The notes under the pieces were generated by a model that saw nothing but the letters and a program-made list of their open reading frames with translations, did no database searches and was not told the origin of the DNA. Both the position numbers and the translations under genes were made by a program. 12,502 nt of DNA from positions 1 through 12,502 of the forward strand of contig JACMJT010000043.1 of the NCBI GenBank assembly GCA_014380505.1, written 5' to 3'. Positions 1-5,727 of this stretch are shown here, piece by piece (within the stretch, counting starts at the first letter, position 1; every line of letters starts with the position of its first letter). Source of the DNA: Hyphomicrobiales bacterium (lineage in GTDB: Bacteria > Pseudomonadota > Alphaproteobacteria > Rhizobiales > Aestuariivirgaceae).

Positions 1-1
1 T

Positions 2-796
2 CGCCAGATCACCACGGCGCGCGATACGGCCATACTTGCTTCCGCGATCCTGAAAGAGTTCCCCGAATATATCCATTACTTCAAGCAACCCAATGTCGCG
101 GTCGGAAAGCGCAGGCTGGCAAACCGCAACTCCCTCATCCGCCGCATGGCCGAGGCCGACGGCATGAAGACGGGTTTCGTCTGCAACTCCGGCTTCAATC
201 TGGTGGCGTCCGCCACCCAAAAAGGCCGCAGGCTCGTGGCTGTCGTATTCGGTGCCCAATCGGGGAAGGCCCGCGCCGATCTGGCGCAATTGCTTCTCGT
301 CGATGGCTTTACGCGGGGGCCTAACGACGCGCGTCCCCGCATTTCCAGTCTGGCCAATCAATCCCTCGGCACTCTCGTTCCCACCGACATGACGGCCAGC
401 GTGTGCAAGAAAAAACCAGTGGTAACCCTTGTGAGCCCCCATAAACTCGGCGGCTGGGGCATCTCGCTTGGAAGTTACGAGACCGCCCAGAAGGCCGATA
501 TGGCGCTCCGCGGACGATTGCTCAGTCCCTCCGGCATGATTCTCGCAGGATCGGCCGGCGTCATGAAACTGCCGGGCAGCGGTTACGGCGCGGTGGTGTG
601 GAACATCGATCAAGCGCAAAGCCTGTCCACCTGTGCGCATTTCCGCGAAGAGGGCGTCTACTGCAATGTGATGATGCCGGAAACCTTCACCGCGATCTCT
701 GCTCTTCTGCCAAAACCTCCGCTCAAGGCAGAAAAGCCGCGCGCCCAGGGTTCCGATGGGGTAAAATCAAAAACAAAACCCCGTGCGAAGAAGTAG
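2..796 (+). CDS. D-alanyl-D-alanine carboxypeptidase (penicillin-binding, peptidase S11), 3' part
   Basis: The frame is open from the left edge, so the 5' end with the signal peptide and the SxxK and SxN catalytic motifs lies outside the window. The third active-site motif, KTG, is at 167-175 within GMKTGFVCNSGFNLVASAT, which is typical of DacA/DacF-type S11 enzymes. Such enzymes trim the terminal D-Ala of peptidoglycan pentapeptides in the periplasm. After a linker, roughly 415-690 encodes a C-terminal module (GGWGISLGSYET at its start, two cysteines near its end) that resembles a SPOR peptidoglycan-binding domain, as in other alphaproteobacterial DacF proteins; I am only moderately sure of that. 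The tail is Lys/Arg/Pro-rich. The TAG stop is directly followed by the ATG of the CobW gene, so the two are probably co-transcribed and translationally coupled. The family is clear; the exact paralogue is not. Confidence 0.9.
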   Translation, partial: RQITTARDTAILASAILKEFPEYIHYFKQPNVAVGKRRLANRNSLIRRMAEADGMKTGFVCNSGFNLVASATQKGRRLVAVVFGAQSGKARADLAQLLLVDGFTRGPNDARPRISSLANQSLGTLVPTDMTASVCKKKPVVTLVSPHKLGGWGISLGSYETAQKADMALRGRLLSPSGMILAGSAGVMKLPGSGYGAVVWNIDQAQSLSTCAHFREEGVYCNVMMPETFTAISALLPKPPLKAEKPRAQGSDGVKSKTKPRAKK

Positions 797-1903
797 ATGA
801 GCGTCTCGCCCATTCCCGTAGCGATTCTCACCGGCTTCCTGGGCGCCGGCAAGACGACGCTCCTCAATTTTCTGCTGAAGGATCCGTTTCTCGCCAACGC
901 CGCCGTGATCATCAATGAGTTCGGTGATGTGGGGATCGATCATCTGCTGGTCGAAAGCGCCAGCGAAAATATCGTGGAAATGGCTTCGGGCTGCTTGTGC
1001 TGCACCATTCGCGGCGATCTGATCGACACGCTGCACGACCTGCTGGCCAGGCGCGACGCGGGCCAGATCAAGGCCTTCGACCGCATCGTCATCGAAACCA
1101 CAGGGCTGGCCGATCCAGCCCCCGTGCTGCATTCGGTGATGAGGGAGCCAACCCTGCTCGCCCGCTGTCATCTTGAGGGCGTCATCACCGTGGTCGATGC
1201 GGCGAACGGCATGGCCACCCTCGATGCCCATGTAGAGGCGGTGAAACAGGTGGCCGTGGCCGACCGCATTGTGCTGGCCAAGGTCGATCTCCTGTCGGGC
1301 CGCGAGGGCGAGGACATGCTCTTCGCCATCATAGCGCGGCTGCGCAAGCTCAACCCGGCGGCGCGCCTCTTAACGACCCATCGCAACGAAGCGAATGCCG
1401 AACGGCTGTTCACCATGGGCCTGTTCGATCCCGCCAAAAAAACTCCGGACGTGCGGAGCTGGCTCGCCGCCGAAGCCTATGAAACAGGCGAGAAGCGCGA
1501 CCGGCATCGCCATAACGGCCACGGCCACAATGACGTCTCGCGTCACGACGATCACATCCGCTCTTTCAGCTTCACCGAGGATCAACCGATTAGCGCCGCT
1601 GGTCTTGAGCTTTTCCTCGAACTTTTGAAATCCTATCATGGCGCCAACATGCTGCGCATGAAGGCCATCGTGAAGGTGGCCGACGATCCGGCACGGCCGG
1701 TGGTCCTGCACGGGGTTCAGCACGTGTTCCACCCACCCGTGCGGCTCGAGCGCTGGCCAGATAACGACGAGCGCACGCGTCTTGTTTTCATCGTCAAGGA
1801 TATTGAAAAGCCGATGATCGAGGGTCTCTTCCGCGCCTTCACCGATCAAATCACCGGCGGCGCCGCCGCCTTCACCGACAGGACCCTGTCGTTAAACCGG
1901 TAA
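797..1903 (+). CDS. CobW/COG0523-family GTPase, putative metal chaperone
   Basis: A 368-residue G3E-family GTPase of normal length. The Walker A loop GFLGAGKT is at residues 13-20. The metal-binding CxCC motif of COG0523 (GCLCC) has C66, C68 and C69. ETTGLADPAP is the switch/Walker B-side signature and AKVD is the base-recognition motif. A histidine-rich linker with six His (H237, H239, H242, H244, H250, H253) precedes a CobW_C domain at about residues 255-360. Known members (ZNG1, YeiR, CobW) deliver Zn, Co or Fe-type metals to target proteins using GTP; CxCC plus a His-rich loop is most like zinc-handling members. The genuine cobaltochelatase-linked CobW cannot be excluded, but no cobalamin genes are nearby. 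The start is the ATG abutting the carboxypeptidase stop. The ferritin-like gene follows after 42 bases. I see no clear Zur-type operator inside the window. Confidence 0.92.
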   Translation: MSVSPIPVAILTGFLGAGKTTLLNFLLKDPFLANAAVIINEFGDVGIDHLLVESASENIVEMASGCLCCTIRGDLIDTLHDLLARRDAGQIKAFDRIVIETTGLADPAPVLHSVMREPTLLARCHLEGVITVVDAANGMATLDAHVEAVKQVAVADRIVLAKVDLLSGREGEDMLFAIIARLRKLNPAARLLTTHRNEANAERLFTMGLFDPAKKTPDVRSWLAAEAYETGEKRDRHRHNGHGHNDVSRHDDHIRSFSFTEDQPISAAGLELFLELLKSYHGANMLRMKAIVKVADDPARPVVLHGVQHVFHPPVRLERWPDNDERTRLVFIVKDIEKPMIEGLFRAFTDQITGGAAAFTDRTLSLNR

Positions 1904-1932
1904 ATGGATTAAAGACATTCCCGGAAAGCGAA

Positions 1933-1939
1933 GAGGGGG
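1933..1939 (+). promoter_or_regulatory. Strong Shine-Dalgarno of the EncFtn-like gene
   Basis: GAGGGGG lies 6 bases before the ATG at 1946. It is the most purine-rich ribosome-binding site I noticed in the window. It fixes the start of the small ferritin-like gene and suggests it is translated independently of, and perhaps more strongly than, the GTPase upstream. Confidence 0.65.
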
Positions 1940-1945
1940 ATTTGA

Positions 1946-2260
1946 ATGGGCTTCGATCAATATCATGAACCGCCGGAGGAACTGTCGGACGAGGTGCGGA
2001 CCTTCGCCCGCATGATGGCCTCGCTGATTGAAGAGGCCGAGGCGATCAACTGGTACGAACAGCGGATTTCCATAGAAAAGAATAAGGTCGCCAAGGCCAT
2101 CATGGAAGATGCACAGAAAGAGGAGTTCAAGCACTTCGGCATGAACCTTGAATTCCTGCTTCGGCAAAAAAAGGACTGGCGCGCCGGATTGAAGGAGAGT
2201 CTCTTCACCAGGGGCGACATCGTCAAGCGTGGCGAGGCCGGGGAAAAGAAGGCGGATTAA
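1946..2260 (+). CDS. Encapsulated-ferritin-like (EncFtn family) ferroxidase
   Basis: A 104-residue, two-helix protein matching the EncFtn family known from Rhodospirillum rubrum. The pattern EExExxxWYxQR is at residues 29-40 (E29, E30, E32, W36, Y37) and EExxH at 59-63 (E59, E60, H63). From memory of the R. rubrum protein, the ferroxidase ligands there are E32, E62 and H65. Here E30, E60 and H63 have the same spacing with an offset of -2, and W36/Y37 match W38/Y39. In the family, two such chains pair to form a di-iron site, assemble into annular decamers, and oxidise Fe(II) inside an encapsulin shell. Here the downstream neighbour is a convergent gene overlapping the last 4 bases, so no shell gene is adjacent. 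The C-terminus ends in a short charged stretch (GEAGEKKAD) with no LTVGSLRR-like shell-targeting peptide. Family assignment is strong; localisation and function without a shell are open. Confidence 0.85.
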   Translation: MGFDQYHEPPEELSDEVRTFARMMASLIEEAEAINWYEQRISIEKNKVAKAIMEDAQKEEFKHFGMNLEFLLRQKKDWRAGLKESLFTRGDIVKRGEAGEKKAD

Positions 2261-3135
2261 TCCCTGACCAGCGGCCGCGTCATACAGGTGGGGCCGCCTT
2301 CACCCTTGCGGCAGATGTCGCCGCCCTGGATGATCTCGACCGTGACACCGGCCTCGCGCAGGCGCCGTGCCGTTTCAGGATTTCCATCCAGCATCATGGC
2401 GTGACTAGGCCCCAGCGCCAGCACATTGCAGCCCATGGTCTCGAACTCGTTGTCCGGCACTTCCACGAAGGCAAAGCTGCGTCCTTCGAGAAATTCCACC
2501 AGCCGCGCGGACATGAGCGGCAGGTAAACGGCCGCCAGATCCTCGTCGAGCGGGCTCAAACACGACATCAAATGGAAGACGTCCGCTTTGCCCTTGTAGT
2601 GCGGCATGTCGAACCAGACGATCTCCACATCGGACCCGGCGAGCTTCCCGAGCTGGCGCACTCCTTCCAGATTGGTGCGGTAGCCGATGCCGGCGAGCAG
2701 CGTGTTGCGGTCGAGCCATATGAGATCGCCGCCTTCGATCTTGCCAGGCGCGGTAATCTCGCCCGCGATGGGAAACCCCATCTTCTTCAGATGGGCGGCA
2801 TTGACCGCCGGTTCGCCCCGCCGCGCCGGCTTGCCCATGTGCGGCAGCACCAAGCCTCGCGGCGTCACGATCAGCGCATCATGGGCATAGAGCGAATCAA
2901 GCGTCAGTCCATCGCCCGCTGGCAGCTTGATCACCTCAGCGCCGTTAGCGGCGAGAATTTTCTCGACTTCGGCAAATTCCGCTTTCGCCTTGGAAAGGTC
3001 GGGTCTGGAATGATAGTTGAGCGCCTGCCATTCGGCGTCGATCTTTGCGTCCGAAGCGAAAGCCGCGCCCACGTCGCGCACCGCCACTTTTCTGAGCTGA
3101 CCCCAATTGTTGAAACTGCCGAAATCGAAAGTCAT
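2257..3135 (-). CDS. Dimethylarginine dimethylaminohydrolase-like amidinohydrolase
   Basis: A 292-residue member of the guanidino-group-modifying (amidinotransferase/DDAH/arginine deiminase) superfamily. Candidate catalytic residues are the nucleophile C284 in GGPTCMTRP near the C-terminus, H188 in VFHLMS, E134 in the EGGD motif (residues 134-137), and D86 in YAHDALIV. DDAH hydrolyses N-methylated arginines to citrulline plus methylamine or dimethylamine; related enzymes use arginine or other guanidino compounds, so the substrate is inferred. The start is the ATG at 3135, which overlaps the tusA stop as ATGA and begins MTFDFGSFNN. An upstream in-frame start at 3210 would run back 25 codons through tusA and is rejected. 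The 3' end overlaps the convergent EncFtn stop by 4 bases. The protein looks cytosolic, with no signal peptide or membrane segment. Confidence 0.87.
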   Translation of the reverse strand: MTFDFGSFNNWGQLRKVAVRDVGAAFASDAKIDAEWQALNYHSRPDLSKAKAEFAEVEKILAANGAEVIKLPAGDGLTLDSLYAHDALIVTPRGLVLPHMGKPARRGEPAVNAAHLKKMGFPIAGEITAPGKIEGGDLIWLDRNTLLAGIGYRTNLEGVRQLGKLAGSDVEIVWFDMPHYKGKADVFHLMSCLSPLDEDLAAVYLPLMSARLVEFLEGRSFAFVEVPDNEFETMGCNVLALGPSHAMMLDGNPETARRLREAGVTVEIIQGGDICRKGEGGPTCMTRPLVRD

Positions 3136-3368
3136 TTGCGCCTGATCCTGAATATGAGGGCGTGCGCTGCTGTCGATTGTTCCAGAAGCGTGTGGCCCTG
3201 CTGGTTGCAAAAATGCGCCATGTCCGTGGCCGACATGGGGTCCGTAGCTGTCACCTTGAGAATATCCCCCGCCGCCATCCCCTCCAGGCGCTTGCGCGCC
3301 TTCAGCACCGGCAGAGGACAGAGCAGGCCGGAAACATCGAGTTCTTCTTCGGTATCGCCTTCCGTCAT
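3132..3368 (-). CDS. TusA/SirA-family sulfur carrier protein
   Basis: A 78-residue protein with the hallmark CPxP motif, LLCPLP, at residues 15-20. C17 is the persulfide-carrying cysteine at the start of the first helix, followed by PVLKARKRL. The length and the final strand pattern (HALIFRI) fit the small alpha/beta TusA fold. TusA proteins accept sulfur from a cysteine desulfurase and pass it on for tRNA thiolation, and they influence molybdenum-cofactor synthesis in E. coli. Other TusA-like proteins serve sulfur oxidation or unknown transfers, so the target here is not fixed. The gene heads a two-gene unit with the DDAH-like gene (ATGA overlap). It is divergent, across 44 bases, from a MOSC/mobA/mobB operon, which makes a Moco or sulfur-transfer link plausible but inferred. 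Confidence 0.9.
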   Translation of the reverse strand: MTEGDTEEELDVSGLLCPLPVLKARKRLEGMAAGDILKVTATDPMSATDMAHFCNQQGHTLLEQSTAAHALIFRIRRK

Positions 3369-3412
3369 GGCTATCGCTATAAGGCTGTTTTTGCTGGGAA
3401 TGGAGTTACACC
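3369..3412. promoter_or_regulatory. Divergent tusA / MOSC intergenic region
   Basis: The 44-base gap between the tusA start and the MOSC GTG must carry or abut the promoters of both units. On the + strand TATAAG (3378-3383) resembles a -10 element, and the minus-strand reading gives TATAGC at nearly the same place. I see no good -35 at the expected distance on either strand, so the -35 elements may lie inside coding sequence. GGAG at 3402-3405, 7 bases before the GTG at 3413, is a good Shine-Dalgarno and supports that non-ATG start for the MOSC gene. Confidence 0.4.
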
Positions 3413-3997
3413 GTGCCGGAGCTGTTGTCCAAAACGCCGTTCAAGGGCCGCGTCGAGAAACTGCTGGCCAACCCTGACCGCGAGAGCGGCCTTGAAAAGT
3501 CCGAGGTTGGCGAAATCCGCTTGCTGTTCGCCGGTGTCGAGGGCGATTGCCACGGCGGTTTGACGCGGAAGTCCGACGGCCGCATGCTGAAACAGTTCAA
3601 GCGCGGCACCGAAGTGCGCAATGCCCGGCAGTTGTCGATCCTCGCCACAGACGAATTGGCCGATATCGCCAAGACAATGAATATTCCCGTGGTGAAGCCC
3701 GAATGGGTGGGCGCCAATCTGGTGACGTCGGGCATTCCCGATCTGAGCCTGCTGCCGCCATCGAGCCGCCTGCAGTTTCCCTCCGGCGCCACCATCGTCA
3801 TCGACATGGAAAATTTTCCCTGCCGCTATCCAGCCGAAGTGATCGAACGCCATCACCCCGATCCCGCGGTGGGTTTCATCGAGGCCGCCATGCATAAGCG
3901 CGGTGTTGTAGGCTGGGTGGAGCGTGAGGGCGCGGTGGCGGCGGGCGATGCGATCACCGTGTGGATTCCCCAGCAGCGCATCTACGCCCACGGATGA
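3413..3997 (+). CDS. MOSC domain-containing protein
   Basis: A 194-residue single-domain MOSC protein. Visible family features are GVEGDCHGG near residues 42-50, EWVGANLVTSGIPDLSLLP in the middle, ENFPC with C137, and KRGVVGWVEREG plus GDAITVW near the C-terminus. MOSC domains bind molybdenum cofactor or act in sulfur transfer, as in the C-terminal domain of Moco sulfurase, mARC, YcbX and YiiM. C137 lies in the conserved Cys segment of the family. The start is GTG at 3413 with a GGAG ribosome-binding site 7 bases upstream. The stop overlaps the mobA start as ATGA, so this is the first gene of the MOSC-mobA-mobB-DUF924 operon. That placement supports a role in Moco binding, delivery or modification. 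No substrate can be named, since stand-alone MOSC proteins are mostly uncharacterised. Confidence 0.9.
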   Translation: MPELLSKTPFKGRVEKLLANPDRESGLEKSEVGEIRLLFAGVEGDCHGGLTRKSDGRMLKQFKRGTEVRNARQLSILATDELADIAKTMNIPVVKPEWVGANLVTSGIPDLSLLPPSSRLQFPSGATIVIDMENFPCRYPAEVIERHHPDPAVGFIEAAMHKRGVVGWVEREGAVAAGDAITVWIPQQRIYAHG

Positions 3998-4590
3998 AGA
4001 TTGCGGGCGTCATCATTGCCGGCGGTCGTTCGTCACGTATGGGTGGAAAAGAAAAAATTTTTGTTGAAGTCGGCGGCACGCCCATTCTCGACCGGATCAT
4101 GGACCGCATTGCGCACCAGGTGGATCGGATGGTTGTCAACGCAAACGGGGATGCAGCCCGGTTTAACAGTAGCGGGCTGACTATAATCCCGGATTTGCCG
4201 GATGATACGGAAACACCGCTCGCAGGGCTTCATGCGGCGTTTCATTGGGCCAAGACGCACGATTTTGAAGCGCTTCTCACCGTACCGTCCGACACACCGT
4301 TTCTGCCCCGCGATCTCGTGGCGAAACTTGCCGCCGCCCGCAAGGAAGCCGTTATCGCCGCCTCGGGCGGACAGGAGCATTACCTGACAGGCCTGTGGGC
4401 CGTGTCCCTGGGCGATGCGCTGGACGAAGCGGTCAGGAGCACCCCCTTGGTCCGCGTCAAGGATTGGGCAAAACAGGCCAACGCTGCCATAGTCGCTTGG
4501 CCCGACGAGCCTTTCGATCCCTTCTTCAATGTCAACACGCCCGAAGACCTTGCGGAAGCTCAAGGGATCGAGGCAGAGTTCGCCCCATGA
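3994..4590 (+). CDS. mobA: Molybdenum cofactor guanylyltransferase MobA
   Basis: A 198-residue nucleotidyltransferase. MobA joins GMP from GTP to Mo-molybdopterin, forming the guanine dinucleotide cofactor used by DMSO-reductase-type enzymes. The N-terminal signature AGGRSSRMGGKEK (residues 9-21) is the GTP-binding loop; E20 stands where many homologues have Asp. TPLAGLHAAF follows. The metal-binding aspartate is in PSDTPFLP, and FNVNTPEDL near the C-terminus is typical of the family. The ATG at 3994 was chosen because it overlaps the MOSC stop as ATGA and directly starts the conserved MKIAGVIIAGG; a start 11 codons upstream adds unconserved residues. The stop again overlaps mobB as ATGA. Related MocA (CTP-using) or NTP-transferase paralogues are the alternative, but adjacent mobB favours MobA. 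Confidence 0.9.
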   Translation: MKIAGVIIAGGRSSRMGGKEKIFVEVGGTPILDRIMDRIAHQVDRMVVNANGDAARFNSSGLTIIPDLPDDTETPLAGLHAAFHWAKTHDFEALLTVPSDTPFLPRDLVAKLAAARKEAVIAASGGQEHYLTGLWAVSLGDALDEAVRSTPLVRVKDWAKQANAAIVAWPDEPFDPFFNVNTPEDLAEAQGIEAEFAP

Positions 4591-5087
4591 ACAAGGTGAT
4601 CGGCGTTGCCGGATTCAAAAACGCCGGCAAGACCACTCTCGTTGAAAAACTGGTGACGGAACTCACCCGCCGCGGGCGGCGCGTCTCCACCGTCAAGCAC
4701 GCCCACCATTCCTTCGACATCGACCACGAGGGGCGCGACAGTTTTCGCCACCGCAAGGCCGGAGCTTCCGAGGTTGCCGTCGTCTCGCAAAGCCGCTGGG
4801 CCATCATCCATGAATCCCGCGGCGAGCCCGAGCCCTCCCTTGCGGATATGCTAGCGAAACTCGGACCCTGCGATCTTGTCATCGTCGAGGGTTACAAGCG
4901 CGATCCCCATGACAAGATCGAAGTGCGCAATCTCATCCTCGATCACCCGAAGCTCGCAGGCGAAGATCCAACCGTCGTCGCCATCGCCGCCACGGGCGCC
5001 ATACAAGATGCCCCGGTGCCGGTTTTCGGCCGCGACGATGTAACGGCCCTTGCCGGCTTCATCGAAGCGCACATGGAGCTCCCATGA
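4587..5087 (+). CDS. mobB: Molybdopterin-guanine dinucleotide biosynthesis adaptor protein MobB
   Basis: A 166-residue P-loop GTPase. The Walker A motif GFKNAGKT is at residues 9-16, followed by TVKHAHHSFDIDHEGRDS and RHRKAGA, both characteristic of MobB, and by DLVIVEGYKRDPHDKIEV, which carries the Walker B-like segment. MobB binds GTP and interacts with MobA; it is not strictly essential in E. coli and is thought to supply nucleotide or target Moco to apo-enzymes. The ATG at 4587 overlaps the mobA stop (ATGA); the reading frame is open further upstream, but only as a shadow of mobA. The length matches the normal single-domain protein, with no MoeA or MobA fusion. It overlaps the DUF924 gene downstream by 4 bases. 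Confidence 0.92.
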   Translation: MNKVIGVAGFKNAGKTTLVEKLVTELTRRGRRVSTVKHAHHSFDIDHEGRDSFRHRKAGASEVAVVSQSRWAIIHESRGEPEPSLADMLAKLGPCDLVIVEGYKRDPHDKIEVRNLILDHPKLAGEDPTVVAIAATGAIQDAPVPVFGRDDVTALAGFIEAHMELP

Positions 5088-5620
5088 ACCCCGAAACCAT
5101 TGTCAATTTCTGGATGGAAGCCGGAGATCTGCGCTGGTTCACCCGCGATGCCGCCTTCGATGGCGCTCTTTCCGTGCGCTTCGGCGAAGCGCTGAAGGAG
5201 GCCCGCCTCGGCGCCTTCGATCACTGGGCTAAAACGCCGGAAGGCGCCCTGGGACTCGTCATTCTGCTCGACCAGGTATCGCGCAACATCCACCGGGGAA
5301 GCCCGCTTGCCTTCGCCGCCGACGCCCGCGCGCTCAGGCTGGCCAAGGATTGCGTGAGCCGAGGCTTTCACCAGAAACTGCCGCCGCTCCAGGCCATGTG
5401 GCTGCTCATGCCCTTCGAACATGCCGAAGACCTCGATGCCCAGCGCCGCTGCCTCGCCCTGTTCGGAACCTTGGGCCTCCACGAAATGGTTTACTACGCT
5501 CAGGTCCATCTCGACATCATCGCCAAATTCGGGCGTTTCCCCCATCGCAACCCCATCCTTGGCCGCAAATCGAGCGCGGCTGAAGTAGCCTTCCTCAAGG
5601 CCGGGGGCTTTGCCGGATAG
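5084..5620 (+). CDS. DUF924 family protein of unknown function
   Basis: A 178-residue protein of the DUF924/COG3803 family. Recognisable segments are VNFWMEAGDLRWF at the N-terminus, LGLVILLDQVSRNIHRGSPLAFAAD in the middle, LMPFEHAEDLDAQRRC, and FGRFPHRNPILGRKSSAAEVAFL at the end; these Arg/His/Asp positions are the family's conserved ones. The family is predicted to be all-helical and related to TPR-like folds; no biochemical role is established that I know of. It is the last gene of the MOSC-mobA-mobB unit and starts inside the mobB stop (ATGA at 5084), so it is very likely translated from the Moco operon mRNA. Whether this reflects a functional link to molybdenum cofactor or only local operon packing cannot be told from one genome. 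Confidence 0.88.
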   Translation: MNPETIVNFWMEAGDLRWFTRDAAFDGALSVRFGEALKEARLGAFDHWAKTPEGALGLVILLDQVSRNIHRGSPLAFAADARALRLAKDCVSRGFHQKLPPLQAMWLLMPFEHAEDLDAQRRCLALFGTLGLHEMVYYAQVHLDIIAKFGRFPHRNPILGRKSSAAEVAFLKAGGFAG

Positions 5621-5726
5621 GTTATGCCCCCATGTCGGATTCCGCCGTGCTCCGGTCGTTCCGCTTGCCTTCTGTTGAATTCTTCTCACTATGTTGCGCC
5701 AAACCTGAAATCTGGAAAGGCTTTCC
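5621..5726 (+). promoter_or_regulatory. Leader region upstream of the dimethylglycine dehydrogenase-like gene
   Basis: This 106-base gap is the longest non-coding stretch in the window and separates the Moco operon from the dehydrogenase/transporter unit, so a promoter is expected here. TTGCCT (5665-5670) and TATGTT (5690-5695) are possible -35 and -10 elements, but the 19-base spacing is long and both matches are weak. I see no rho-independent terminator for the upstream operon and no recognisable riboswitch, glycine-type or otherwise. Confidence 0.3.
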
Positions 5727-5727
5727 A
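5713..5727 (+). promoter_or_regulatory. Perfect palindrome over the ribosome-binding site of the dehydrogenase gene
   Basis: TGGAAAGGCTTTCCA is a perfect 7+1+7 palindrome ending at the A of the ATG at 5727. It contains the Shine-Dalgarno GGAAAGG (5714-5720), spaced 6 bases from the start codon. As RNA it could form a 5-6 base-pair hairpin with a GGC loop hiding the ribosome-binding site; as DNA it could be an operator half-site pair. The symmetry is seen directly; a regulatory role is inference. Confidence 0.4.

Noticed and set aside
3136..3210. Upstream start for the DDAH-like gene, adding 25 residues
   Set aside because: It would run deep into tusA, and the added residues are not family-like. 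The ATG at 3135 gives a natural MTFDFGSF start and a standard overlap.
2401..3477. A 358-codon + strand open frame opposite the DDAH-like and TusA genes
   Set aside because: It is longer than the gene it covers but shows no recognisable domain. The minus-strand proteins carry clear catalytic motifs and a consistent ATGA junction. Long antisense frames are expected in GC-rich DNA.
4395..4586. Upstream extension of mobB inside mobA
   Set aside because: The extension is an out-of-frame reading of mobA. Conserved MobB sequence begins at the ATG at 4587 (MNKVIGVAGFKNAGKTT).
5621..5726. Glycine or other riboswitch upstream of the dehydrogenase
   Set aside because: The leader is only 106 bases and I could not see aptamer-like conserved blocks or an expression-platform hairpin apart from the short palindrome at the ribosome-binding site.
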